The position numbers and the translations under genes are program-made. From contig NZ_BCYZ01000002.1 in assembly GCF_001598455.1 (NCBI RefSeq), forward strand, positions 62,001 to 126,000: DNA of 64,000 nucleotides, written 5' to 3'. Source of the DNA: Sphingomonas pruni NBRC 15498. GTDB lineage: Bacteria > Pseudomonadota > Alphaproteobacteria > Sphingomonadales > Sphingomonadaceae. Positions within the stretch are counted from its first letter, which is position 1; every line of letters begins with the position of its first letter. Below the pieces are notes generated by a model. The model was given only the letters and a program-made list of their open reading frames with translations, was not told the DNA's origin and searched no databases. This document shows, one piece after another, positions 8,826 to 17,253 of this stretch.

Positions 8826-10210
8826 GAGCGCGTCATCGCCAGGCCGTTGATGATCTTGGCGTCGAGCCGAGTGGTCGCGTCCGGCTTTGCCACCACCCGC
8901 GCCGCCTTCCAGGCGTAACGCGCTTCGTACCGACGCCCGACCGCCCAATAGACGTCGCCGAGATGCTCGGCGATTTCGGCATCGGCGGGGGCCGCGGCGC
9001 CGGCCGATTCCAGTAGCGGCAGCGCGCGCTCGGCATCGCCGCGCCGGAAATAGGCCCAGCCGAGCGAGTCGGCGATGGCGGGCTGGTTCGGTGCCAGCGC
9101 ATTCGCCTTTTCGAGCATCGCCACCGCCCGCGCCGCGTCGCCGCCATGCTCGAGCAGCGAATAGCCGTAATAATTGAGCGCGACCGCCTGGTCGGGACCT
9201 AACGCGACCGCTCGTTCGAGCGCGGCACGCGCCAGTTCCCAACGTCCGGCCTTGTCATAGGCAGATCCGATCTGCAGCCAGACCGCCCAGCCGGCATCGT
9301 CGCCGAGGCGGTCGCGCGCCTTTTCATACGCTACCGCCGCCTCGAGCGGCCGGTCCGCGATCAGCAGCATATTGCCGTAATGCTCGGCGCTGTCGGCATC
9401 ACCGTCGGGCGCGTCGGCAAGCGCCTTGGCGGTGGCGATCGCCGCCGGCACATCGCCCTTGGCGCGCAGCACCTCGACGCGGATCGACTGGGCAAGCGTG
9501 TGATACGCCGTACCCGACGCGATCTCCCCCAATACTGTCAGCGCGCGGTCGTGCGCGCCCTGGCGCTCGAGCGCCGCGGCAAGCAACAAGCGGGCACGGC
9601 CGTCCTCGGGGTCGAGGATCAGCGCCGAGCGCGCCAGCGTGATCGCGATCGGAGTCGTACCGGAATCGGTCAGGTCGGCGGCAAGGCGCGTGTAGAGCCG
9701 CGCGATGCCGATCATCGGTGTCGCCTTGACGGCACGAAGACGGCTCCGCACCGTGGCCACTTCGGGATCAGGGCCGCTCAGCAAGTCGAGCGCGAGAGCT
9801 TCATTGCCCTGTCCCATCAGCAATTCCGCGGCCGAATAACGCAGATCCAGGCCTCCGCTGCTGCCGCGCAGTTCCGCCGACAGCGCCTTGGCAGCACCAG
9901 GAATGTCGTTCCGTGCGATAAGGATCAGCGCGCGCTGTTCGAGCAGGATGTGCTGGATCGCGCCGGTGCGCGCGGTCGCCGCGAGCCCTGCGGTGGGATC
10001 GCCGCCGCGGCCGAATTCCTGCCAGGCACGGACTGCGGGCACGAAGAAGTCGAACGGCGTCTTGTCGAGCGATGCCAATGCCTTGTCGACGGTAACCGGG
10101 CTGCCGTTCTTCACCGCATCGGCGAGAAGCAGCAGCTTGGCATCATTCGGTGCGTCGCTGCCCAGGGCCGCCACGGCACGACGCGCGAGCGCCAGATCGC
10201 CCGCCGCCAT
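8822..10210 (-). CDS. Tetratricopeptide-repeat protein, probably exported; start uncertain
   Basis: 462 residues from the first canonical start. It is made of helical repeats of TPR type (for example ALNYYGYSLLEHGGDAARA and ADSLGWAYFRRGDAERALP near the C-terminus). The reading frame stays open upstream to at least 10420, and the extra peptide reads KPALVACAALASAFLS then TSAQADDYGAFG, a good signal peptide with an AQA cleavage site, but no ATG, GTG or TTG precedes it. The true start is therefore probably near 10417, overlapping the ETF-QO stop, with a non-canonical codon or a base error. Function unknown; TPR proteins of this kind act as periplasmic scaffolds. The stop overlaps ispE. Confidence 0.8.
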   Translation of the reverse strand: MAAGDLALARRAVAALGSDAPNDAKLLLLADAVKNGSPVTVDKALASLDKTPFDFFVPAVRAWQEFGRGGDPTAGLAATARTGAIQHILLEQRALILIARNDIPGAAKALSAELRGSSGGLDLRYSAAELLMGQGNEALALDLLSGPDPEVATVRSRLRAVKATPMIGIARLYTRLAADLTDSGTTPIAITLARSALILDPEDGRARLLLAAALERQGAHDRALTVLGEIASGTAYHTLAQSIRVEVLRAKGDVPAAIATAKALADAPDGDADSAEHYGNMLLIADRPLEAAVAYEKARDRLGDDAGWAVWLQIGSAYDKAGRWELARAALERAVALGPDQAVALNYYGYSLLEHGGDAARAVAMLEKANALAPNQPAIADSLGWAYFRRGDAERALPLLESAGAAAPADAEIAEHLGDVYWAVGRRYEARYAWKAARVVAKPDATTRLDAKIINGLAMTRS

Positions 10211-10409
10211 TGCCTGGCGAAACGCGCGGTTGGCGACGGTGGGATCGCGGGGAGAAGCGGTCAGCGCGATGCCATATTGCTGGGCGGCGACGCCAACATT
10301 GCCGTTCGCCGCCGCGATCCGGGCGCGGCCGAACGCGCCATAATCGTCAGCCTGCGCGCTCGTCGAAAGGAACGCGGACGCCAGCGCGGCGCAGGCGACT
10401 AAGGCGGGC

Positions 10410-12068
10410 TTACATATTGGGATAGTTCGGTCCTCCGCCGCCCTCCGGCACCACCCAGACGATATTCTGGGTCGGGTCCTTGATGTCGCACGTCTTGCAG
10501 TGGACGCAATTCTGCGCGTTGATCACGAAGCGCGGATTGCCTTCTTCCTGGCCGACGATCTCGTAAACGCCCGCCGGGCAATAACGCTGCGCCGGCTCGT
10601 CATACATCGGCAGGTCGTATTCGACCGGGATGTTGGGGTCCTTCAGCGTCAGGTGGACCGGCTGGTCCTCCTCGTGATTGGTGTTCGAGATGAACACCGA
10701 AGACAAGCGATCGAAGGTCAGCACGCCGTCGGGCTTGGGATAGTCGATCGGCGTGACGAGGTCCTTGCGCCACAGGGTGGTATGATCGGGGTGGTGCTTC
10801 ATCGTATAGGGCATGCGGATGCCCCAGCTTTCGAGCCACATGTTGATGCCCGACAGGATCGTGCCGAGGAATTGGCCGTATTTTTCGACAAGTGGCAGAA
10901 CGTTGCGGACGACCGACAGCTCCTTCTTCACCCAGCTCGCGTCATAAGCGTCCGGATAGGCGGATAGCTCGTCACCTTCGCGTCCCGCCTGGACCGCGTC
11001 GAAGGCAGCCTCGGCGGCCATCATCCCCGATTTCATCGCGGTGTGCGTACCCTTGATCCGCGGCACGTTGAGAAATCCCGCGCTGTCGCCGATCAGCGCC
11101 GCGCCGGGCATCACCAGCTTCGGCACTGCCTGATAGCCGCCATCCGAAATCGCCCGCGCGCCATAAGAGACCCGCTTCGCGCCCTTCAGGATCTCGGCAA
11201 TCGCAGGATGCGTCTTCCAGCGCTGCATTTCCTGGAACGGCGACAGATAAGGATTGGAGTAGTTAAGCCAGGTGACGAAACCGAGCGCGACCTGGCCGTT
11301 CGCCTGGTGATAGAGGAACCCGCCTCCGTCCGAGCCGGTTTCGCTTAGCGGCCATCCCTGGGTGTGGATGACGCGGCCCGGCTGATGCAGTTCGGGATTG
11401 ATGTCCCACAATTCCTTGATGCCGAGACCATAGACCTGCGGCTCGCAATCGGCGCGCAAATCGAACCGGTCGACCAATTGGCGCGTCAGATGTCCGCGCG
11501 CGCCTTCGGAGAAGAAGGTGTATTTGGCGTGGAGCTCCAGTCCGGGCTGATAATCGGGCTTGTGTGATCCGTCGCGGGCGACGCCCATGTCGCCGGTTGC
11601 GACGCCCTTAACCTTGCCGTCGTCGCCATAGAGAATCTCGGCCGCGGCGAAGCCGGGGAAGATTTCGACTCCCAGCTCTTCGGCCTGCCCCGCCAGCCAG
11701 CGGCACAAATTGCCCAAGCTGCCGGTATAGGTGCCCTTGTTGTGCATGAAGCCGGGCGTGAACAGATGCGGCATCCCGAACCGCTTTTTCTTGGTCAGGA
11801 TCCAATGCTGGTTGTCGGTGACCGGGGTCTCGGCCATCGGACAGCCCTTGTCCCGCCAATCGGGGATCAGCTCATCCAGGCTGCGCGGGTCGACCACAGC
11901 ACCCGACAGAATGTGCGCGCCGACCTCCGAGCCCTTTTCGAGTACGCAGACCGAAATCTCGGCGCCCTTTTCAGCCGCGAGCTGTTTCAGGCGGATCGCC
12001 GCCGACAGGCCTGCCGGCCCGGCACCGACGATCACCACGTCGTACGGCATCGACTCGCGTTCGCTCAT
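10410..12068 (-). CDS. Electron transfer flavoprotein-ubiquinone oxidoreductase
   Basis: 552 residues. Membrane-associated FAD/4Fe-4S enzyme that passes electrons from ETF (fatty-acid and amino-acid oxidation) to ubiquinone. FAD site VIVGAGPAGLSAA at 12-24. The cluster ligands near the C-terminus are C497 (RYCPAG), C521, C524 and C527 (NCVHCKTCDIKDPTQN). The start MSERESMPYD was chosen over an ATG 17 codons upstream because a strong GGAGG lies just before 12068. Divergent from the glycosylase-like gene. Confidence 0.95.
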   Translation of the reverse strand: MSERESMPYDVVIVGAGPAGLSAAIRLKQLAAEKGAEISVCVLEKGSEVGAHILSGAVVDPRSLDELIPDWRDKGCPMAETPVTDNQHWILTKKKRFGMPHLFTPGFMHNKGTYTGSLGNLCRWLAGQAEELGVEIFPGFAAAEILYGDDGKVKGVATGDMGVARDGSHKPDYQPGLELHAKYTFFSEGARGHLTRQLVDRFDLRADCEPQVYGLGIKELWDINPELHQPGRVIHTQGWPLSETGSDGGGFLYHQANGQVALGFVTWLNYSNPYLSPFQEMQRWKTHPAIAEILKGAKRVSYGARAISDGGYQAVPKLVMPGAALIGDSAGFLNVPRIKGTHTAMKSGMMAAEAAFDAVQAGREGDELSAYPDAYDASWVKKELSVVRNVLPLVEKYGQFLGTILSGINMWLESWGIRMPYTMKHHPDHTTLWRKDLVTPIDYPKPDGVLTFDRLSSVFISNTNHEEDQPVHLTLKDPNIPVEYDLPMYDEPAQRYCPAGVYEIVGQEEGNPRFVINAQNCVHCKTCDIKDPTQNIVWVVPEGGGGPNYPNM

Positions 12069-12176
12069 CCCTTTTCCTCCCTTGGGACCTTTTTCGGACC
12101 AGTCATCGTAAGACGACAACGGTCTGTCGGCGAATGCGGTGCCAATGAATTGACCCCGCGGTCAAGCTGGGACTCT

Positions 12177-12923
12177 ATGTCGACAGCTATGGGGGCTGAC
12201 CAGAATCACGATTGGCGGGCAAGTATCGCCAGTGCGCTCGAATGGTGGCGCGACGCGGGAGTCGATTGCGAGATCGACGATTTGCCGCGCGACTGGCTTG
12301 CGCGCGCCGCCGCGCCGTCCGTCGCCGAGCGGCTGCCCGCGCAAGTTGCCGAGGCCCCCGTCGCGGCGCCGTCGCTGCCGGCGACGTTGGAGGAGTTCGC
12401 CGCATGGCGGCTTGGCCCAGCGGCACCCGAAGCGGGCTGGCCGGGCCAAGCGCTCGGGACGCAAGGCGAGGTCGCGAGCGGGTTGATGATCGTCGTCGAC
12501 ATGCCCGACCGCGAGGACGACCCCGCCGGCCAATTGCTGTCGGGAAGTGCCGGCGCCCTGTTCGACCGCATGCTCGCCGCGATCGGCCGCGACCGGCAGT
12601 CGATCTATCTCGTGGCGCTGGCTGTGAAGCGTCCCCCGGCCGGCCGAGTGGGCGAAGACGTGGGTCAAAAGCTTGAGGCGCTGCTCCGCCACCATCTCTC
12701 GCTCGCGCGGCCGAAACGGGTGCTCGCGCTGGGAAATGCGGCGAGCCGTGCCATCACGGGGCCGGATGTCGCCCATGCCCGTGGAAGTTTACGTCAGGTT
12801 AACCATGACGGCGGGACAAGTGAGGTGGTGGCAAGCTTCCATCCTCGTTTCCTGCTGGAGAAGCCCGTCGCCAAAGCCGATGCCTGGAAAGACCTCAGAG
12901 TGTTGATGGGGGGAATTGAGTGA
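12177..12923 (+). CDS. Uracil-DNA glycosylase family 4-like protein, degenerate motif
   Basis: 248 residues. The C-terminal two thirds follow the family 4/5 UDG pattern: GSAGALFDRMLAAIGRDRQSI, AVKRPPAGR, RVLALGNAASRAI, and the HPRFLLEKP loop followed by AWKDLRVL. Two hallmarks are missing: the N-terminal cysteines that hold the 4Fe-4S cluster, and the GEAPG..ED motif, which here reads VVDMPDRED. The N-terminal 60 residues are Ala/Pro-rich. Uracil excision is therefore uncertain; it may bind DNA without classic activity. The stop overlaps the transglycosylase start as GTGA, so the two are co-expressed. Start ATG at 12177 or 12189. Confidence 0.8.
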   Translation: MSTAMGADQNHDWRASIASALEWWRDAGVDCEIDDLPRDWLARAAAPSVAERLPAQVAEAPVAAPSLPATLEEFAAWRLGPAAPEAGWPGQALGTQGEVASGLMIVVDMPDREDDPAGQLLSGSAGALFDRMLAAIGRDRQSIYLVALAVKRPPAGRVGEDVGQKLEALLRHHLSLARPKRVLALGNAASRAITGPDVAHARGSLRQVNHDGGTSEVVASFHPRFLLEKPVAKADAWKDLRVLMGGIE

Positions 12924-14656
12924 AAGTCGCGCGTTTTCTCGTCGCCTCGGCGCTGGTATTTGCCCCTGCTCTTCCAGCCTTTGCCGCCGGCGACCCACCC
13001 CCATCCGCGGTGATGGCGCGCGGCATTCCCGCCCAGCTCGATTCGGATCAGCGCACCGGTTACGCTGCGGTGTTCAAGGCGATCCATGAAAAGCGCTGGA
13101 ATGACGCCCAGTTGCAGCTGACAGCGATGAAGCCGGGCCCGCTCCACTCGATCGCACTCGCCGAACTCTATACCGCCAAGGGCTCGCCCAAGGTCGAGAA
13201 CGACCCGTTGCTCGCGGTCGTCACCGCCGCGCCCGAACTGCCCGAGGCGCCGAGCATCGCGCGAATCCTGGCCTCGCGCGGCGTGACCGCGCCGCCGCTC
13301 CCCTACCAGCAGCGGCTGGTCTGGAATAACGGCGCCTCGACCCGCGGGCGCGCCAAGGCGACCAAATACGACCTCGCCGCCGCCGAACTGGCGCTCAAGA
13401 TGCAGCCGTTCATCAAGAACGATGACGGGCCTGCCGCCCAGGCGCTGCTCGAAGGCACCACAAACCTGACTCCCGAGGCCCAGATCGAATGGCAGCAGCG
13501 GGTGGCGTGGATCTATTATCTGCAGGGTGACGACGCCAATGCGCGCCTGATGGCCGCCAAGGCCCGGGTCGGTTCGACCGACTGGGCTGTGCAGGGCGAG
13601 TGGGTCGGCGGCCTTGCCGCCTGGCGCCAGGGCGATTGCACCGAGGCGGCGCGCGCCTTCGTCAACGTCGCGGCGCGCGCCAGCGACATCGAATTGCGCG
13701 CGGCGGGCCTTTATTGGGCGGCGCGCGCCGACATGAAATGCGGCCGGCCGCAATTGGTCGAAGCGCGGCTCAAGAACGCGGCCCAACTCGACGAAACCTT
13801 TTATGGCATGCTCGCCCGCCAGCAGCTGGGCATCAAGGACAAGCCCCCTGTTCCCGACGAGCTGATGCTCGCCGATTGGGACAAGCTCCAGAATCGGCCG
13901 AATGTCCGTGTCGCCGCCGCGCTGGTCGAGATCGGCGAGACCGATCTGGCCGACGACGTGCTCAAGCAGCAGGCGAAGATCGGTCCCAAGACCGAATATG
14001 CATCGCTGGTTCGGCTGACCGAGACACTCAACCTGCCCGAGACGGTGATGTGGCTGGGCAACAATTGTCCGGAAGGCACCAAGGCGCCGACGATCGCCCG
14101 TTTCCCCGCGCCGAAATGGGCGCCGGCCGGCGGGTGGACGGTCGACAAGGCTTTGGTCTACGCCCACGCGCTCCAGGAATCGCGCTTCCGCAAGGACGTG
14201 ATCAGCCCGGCGGGCGCCTATGGCCTGATGCAGATCATGCCCGCCGCGGCGGTCGATTATGCCCGCGAACGCGGCATCACCGTCGATCGCGGCGCGCTGT
14301 CGCTGCCGTCGGTCAACATGGCGGTCGGACAGCGCACGCTCGAGCGGCTGAGCAGCCAGGGCTTTACCGGCGGTTACCTGCCCAAGGTGATCGCCGCCTA
14401 TAATGCCGGGCCGGTGCCGGTCATGGAGTGGAACGGCATCGTCAAGGACGGTGGCGATCCGCTGCTCTACATCGAGTCGATCCCCTATTGGGAAACGCGG
14501 GGCTACGTCACCACGGTGCTGCGCAATTACTGGATGTACGAAGGCAAGGACGGCCGGTTGAAGTCGCCGAGCCGCGCTGCGCTGGCGCAGGGCATGTGGC
14601 CGAAATTTCCGGGCCTGCCCGGGCCGAGCGCGGTCAGGCTGACGCCCAGCCGGTAA
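12920..14656 (+). CDS. Soluble lytic murein transglycosylase (Slt-like)
   Basis: 578 residues from GTG. Signal peptide 1-22 (cleavage at AFA|AGD), so periplasmic. A long helical superhelix (about 40-400) precedes a C-terminal SLT domain with catalytic glutamate E420 in HALQESRF, then SPAGAYGLMQIMP and AAYNAGP. Cleaves the MurNAc-GlcNAc bond, leaving 1,6-anhydro ends. The architecture is that of Slt70, somewhat shorter. Translationally coupled to the upstream glycosylase-like gene. Confidence 0.93.
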   Translation: MKVARFLVASALVFAPALPAFAAGDPPPSAVMARGIPAQLDSDQRTGYAAVFKAIHEKRWNDAQLQLTAMKPGPLHSIALAELYTAKGSPKVENDPLLAVVTAAPELPEAPSIARILASRGVTAPPLPYQQRLVWNNGASTRGRAKATKYDLAAAELALKMQPFIKNDDGPAAQALLEGTTNLTPEAQIEWQQRVAWIYYLQGDDANARLMAAKARVGSTDWAVQGEWVGGLAAWRQGDCTEAARAFVNVAARASDIELRAAGLYWAARADMKCGRPQLVEARLKNAAQLDETFYGMLARQQLGIKDKPPVPDELMLADWDKLQNRPNVRVAAALVEIGETDLADDVLKQQAKIGPKTEYASLVRLTETLNLPETVMWLGNNCPEGTKAPTIARFPAPKWAPAGGWTVDKALVYAHALQESRFRKDVISPAGAYGLMQIMPAAAVDYARERGITVDRGALSLPSVNMAVGQRTLERLSSQGFTGGYLPKVIAAYNAGPVPVMEWNGIVKDGGDPLLYIESIPYWETRGYVTTVLRNYWMYEGKDGRLKSPSRAALAQGMWPKFPGLPGPSAVRLTPSR

Positions 14657-14758
14657 TTGCCTCGTTCCAAGCGCTGCGGGATCGGTCAGGGCCGCTCCTT
14701 GGCGAAGGAGTACCGCGCGTCGGCCATGGCAATCTTGAGCTTCGGGTATAAATCCTCC

Positions 14759-14843
14759 CCGTCACCCCAGCGAAAGCTGGGGTCTCGTGGTTACGAAGCG
14801 ATCGTGCAGTCGCATGAAATTCCAGCTTTCGCTGGGATGACGG
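14759..14843. repeat. Palindromic repeat, CCAGCGAAAGCTGGGG type
   Basis: Arms 14759-14785 and 14819-14843 are inverted copies ending in GTCA; each contains a self-complementary CCCAGCGAAAGCTGGG core. It lies in the gap before moaB. A close copy is at 20471-20557. Confidence 0.88.
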
Positions 14844-14888
14844 TTTGCGGTTAGACATCACCGAATCAACACGGAACGGGAGCGGTGA

Positions 14889-15416
14889 ATGCCGATTGAC
14901 GAAAGCCGGGCCTTCGTACCGGTCAGGATCGCGGTTCTGACCGTCTCCGATACGCGTGGGCTAGCCGAGGACCGGTCGGGCGACACACTGGTCGAACGGC
15001 TGACCGGTGCCGGCCATGTCCTCGCCGATCGCGCGATCGAGCGCGACGAGCTCGACACGATCATAGAACGGCTCGCGGCGTGGATCGAGCATCCGGAGAT
15101 CGACGTCATCCTCACCACCGGTGGCACCGGCGTGACCGGCCGCGACGTCACGCCGGAAGCGGTCGAAGCCGTCGCCGAAAAGATGATCCCCGGCTTCGGC
15201 GAACTGTTCCGCTGGTTGAGCTATCAGACGATCAGCACCTCGACGATCCAGTCGCGCGCGTGCGCCTGCGTCGCAGGCGGCACGTACATCTTCGCGTTGC
15301 CGGGATCGACGGGCGCGGTGAAGGACGGCTGGGATCTGATCCTCCGGGACCAACTCGACAGCCGCTTCCGCCCCTGCAATTTCGTCGAACTCATGCCGCG
15401 ATTGCTGGAGCGGTAG
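14889..15416 (+). CDS. moaB: Molybdenum cofactor biosynthesis protein MoaB
   Basis: 175 residues. MoCF fold with [30 protein letters not shown] and [17 protein letters not shown], the adenylyl-binding and molybdopterin-binding loops. Proposed to adenylate molybdopterin (MogA-like step) or to have a related role. It stands alone, with no other moa or moe genes in the window, and is convergent with the VOC gene. Confidence 0.94.
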   Translation: MPIDESRAFVPVRIAVLTVSDTRGLAEDRSGDTLVERLTGAGHVLADRAIERDELDTIIERLAAWIEHPEIDVILTTGGTGVTGRDVTPEAVEAVAEKMIPGFGELFRWLSYQTISTSTIQSRACACVAGGTYIFALPGSTGAVKDGWDLILRDQLDSRFRPCNFVELMPRLLER

Positions 15417-15429
15417 GTGCCGCTCACCG

Positions 15430-15771
15430 TCAATCGTGTGCCGCTTGCATCGCCGCCAGTTCGTTGCCGTTAGGATCGCGGAAATGGAACCGGCGTCCGC
15501 CCGGAAAGGCGAAGATCGGCTGCGTGATCGTTCCGCCGGCAGCTTTCACGGCTCCTTCAGTCGCTTCGAGATCGTCGACCTGGATCACGGCGAGCGGCGC
15601 TGCCGTCCAGTCGGCGCGATCGCCCTGCAGTCCCAGGTCGGTCTCGCCGTTCATCGTCGCCGCATAGGTCGGGCCGAAATCGGTGAAATCCCAGCCGAAC
15701 GCCGCGGCGAAGAACGCCTTGCTGCTCGCAACGTCCTGTACCGGCAATTCGACATAATTCAGCTTCGCCAT
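15430..15771 (-). CDS. VOC (glyoxalase/bleomycin-resistance fold) protein
   Basis: 113 residues. Two beta-alpha-beta-beta-beta modules: YVELPVQDVASSKAFFAAAFGW at the N-terminus and IQVDDLEATEGAVKAAGG, ending FHFRDPNGNELAAMQ with the usual metal-binding glutamate. A single-domain VOC protein usually works as a dimer on small substrates; the substrate cannot be told. Start MAKLNYVEL at 15771; a longer in-frame extension overlaps the divergent radical SAM gene and is unlikely. Confidence 0.85.
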   Translation of the reverse strand: MAKLNYVELPVQDVASSKAFFAAAFGWDFTDFGPTYAATMNGETDLGLQGDRADWTAAPLAVIQVDDLEATEGAVKAAGGTITQPIFAFPGGRRFHFRDPNGNELAAMQAAHD

Positions 15772-15824
15772 CTCATCTCTCCATTGTTCTTGATATGTTC
15801 TAAAGTGGGGCGTAGGATCGGGCA

Positions 15825-16895
15825 ATGGCAAAAGCTCGTCCCGTCCGCGGCGCGACGGTCAATCGCGAAAGCACCCGCTTCAGCCTGCCGGAGCGTCTCG
15901 CCGATGGCGATTGGCTGGACGCGCTTGAGGATGTGGACGGCGCCCTACCCCCGCTTAGGACGAGCGTCACGGTCGAGGCTCCGCGCACCATCATCACCCG
16001 TAACCAGTCGCCGGACATCGGCTTCGACCGCTCCATCAACCCGTATCGCGGGTGCGAGCATGGCTGCATCTATTGTTTCGCGCGGCCGACCCATGCCTAT
16101 CACGATCTCTCGCCGGGGCTCGATTTCGAATCCAGGCTGTTCGCCAAGCCGACCGCGCCCGAACTGCTCCGCGCGGAGCTGATGAAGCCCGGTTATGCCT
16201 GCCGGCCGATCGCGTTCGGCACCAACACCGATCCCTATCAGCCGATCGAGGCGGAGTGGCGGATCACCCGCGGCTGTATCGAGGTACTGGCAGAGACCGA
16301 TCATCCGCTCACCATCACCACCAAGTCCGATCGCGTCGTTCGGGATATCGACCTGCTCGCTCCAATGGCGGCGAAGGGACTCGCGGCGGTCGCGCTGTCG
16401 GTGACGTCGCTCGATGCGAAGGTCGCGAGGACGGTCGAGCCGCGCGCGCCGCATCCCGAACGCCGGCTGACCGCCGTGCGACGGCTCGCCGATGCCGGCA
16501 TTCCGACGATCGTGTCGATCGCGCCGGTCATACCGGCGATCACCGACCACGAAATCGAGCATATCGTCGAACGCGCAGCCGAAAGCGGCGCGCGGACGAT
16601 CAACTATCTGCCGGTGCGCCTGCCATTCGAGGTCGCGCCGTTGTTCCGTGCCTGGCTCGACGCGCATTTCCCCGACCGCGCCGGCAAGGTCATGGCGATC
16701 ATCAATTCGATCCGCGACGGCCGCGACAACGATCCCAATTTCTTCACGAGGATGCGCGGCTCCGGGCCTTGGGCCGAGCTGCTCCGAACGCGCTTTCAGA
16801 TCGCGATGAAGAAGCACGGCCTGAACCGCGAGCGGCTGAGCGTTCGTACCGATCTGTTCCACGCCCCACGCGGGCCGCAGGGAGAGTTGTTCTAG
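15825..16895 (+). CDS. PA0069-type radical SAM protein
   Basis: 356 residues. The 4Fe-4S/SAM motif is C77, C81, C84 in YRGCEHGCIYCFARP, and the fold resembles spore photoproduct lyase-like (Rv2578c/PA0069) proteins. The segment ITKSDRVVRDIDLL and repeated small barrel strands follow. The exact reaction of this family is not established to my knowledge; a link to DNA repair has been suggested from SplB similarity. Divergent from the VOC gene with about 50 bp between starts. Confidence 0.87.
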   Translation: MAKARPVRGATVNRESTRFSLPERLADGDWLDALEDVDGALPPLRTSVTVEAPRTIITRNQSPDIGFDRSINPYRGCEHGCIYCFARPTHAYHDLSPGLDFESRLFAKPTAPELLRAELMKPGYACRPIAFGTNTDPYQPIEAEWRITRGCIEVLAETDHPLTITTKSDRVVRDIDLLAPMAAKGLAAVALSVTSLDAKVARTVEPRAPHPERRLTAVRRLADAGIPTIVSIAPVIPAITDHEIEHIVERAAESGARTINYLPVRLPFEVAPLFRAWLDAHFPDRAGKVMAIINSIRDGRDNDPNFFTRMRGSGPWAELLRTRFQIAMKKHGLNRERLSVRTDLFHAPRGPQGELF

Positions 16896-16947
16896 GGCCG
16901 ATCGGCACCCGGTAATTGGTGCCCCGGGGAACGCTATCCGTGCTTGT

Positions 16948-17142
16948 TCACGCCTTGACGAGATGCGTGATCTTGCGCGTCACGAACCAGCTAACCGGCA
17001 AGGACAGGACGAACCCGGCCAAGGCGGCGATCAGGATTGGCCGCGCGGTGCCATGGCCCGAGCTCAGCGTGGCGGTCACGAATATTCCCATGATCGTCGT
17101 GCTGATCATAAAATGGAGGCCAAACATCAGCAGTCTCTGCAT
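16948..17142 (-). CDS. Small two-helix membrane protein, DUF2798-like
   Basis: 64 residues with two hydrophobic helices (about 4-26 and 35-56) and the ending SWFVTRKITHLVKA typical of the DUF2798 family. Function unknown. It is isolated between convergent and co-directional neighbours. Confidence 0.7.
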   Translation of the reverse strand: MQRLLMFGLHFMISTTIMGIFVTATLSSGHGTARPILIAALAGFVLSLPVSWFVTRKITHLVKA

Positions 17143-17253
17143 AACCGATCTCCAGCGGACTGCACCCGATACTGATGGAATTGCGCGATCGTTACCTTGA
17201 TCGCGCGCAACAAAATGGCGTCTCGGCTCCGGCGGGCGGAGGCGGAAGCTGCT

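Noticed and set aside
12794..14167. Long minus-strand frame (457 codons) opposite the lytic transglycosylase
   Set aside because: Arg/Gly/His-rich antisense peptide with no motif; the plus strand encodes a full transglycosylase with signal peptide and catalytic motif. High GC makes long antisense frames common, and others (21277-23121, 60813-62627, 31568-32998) were rejected for the same reason.
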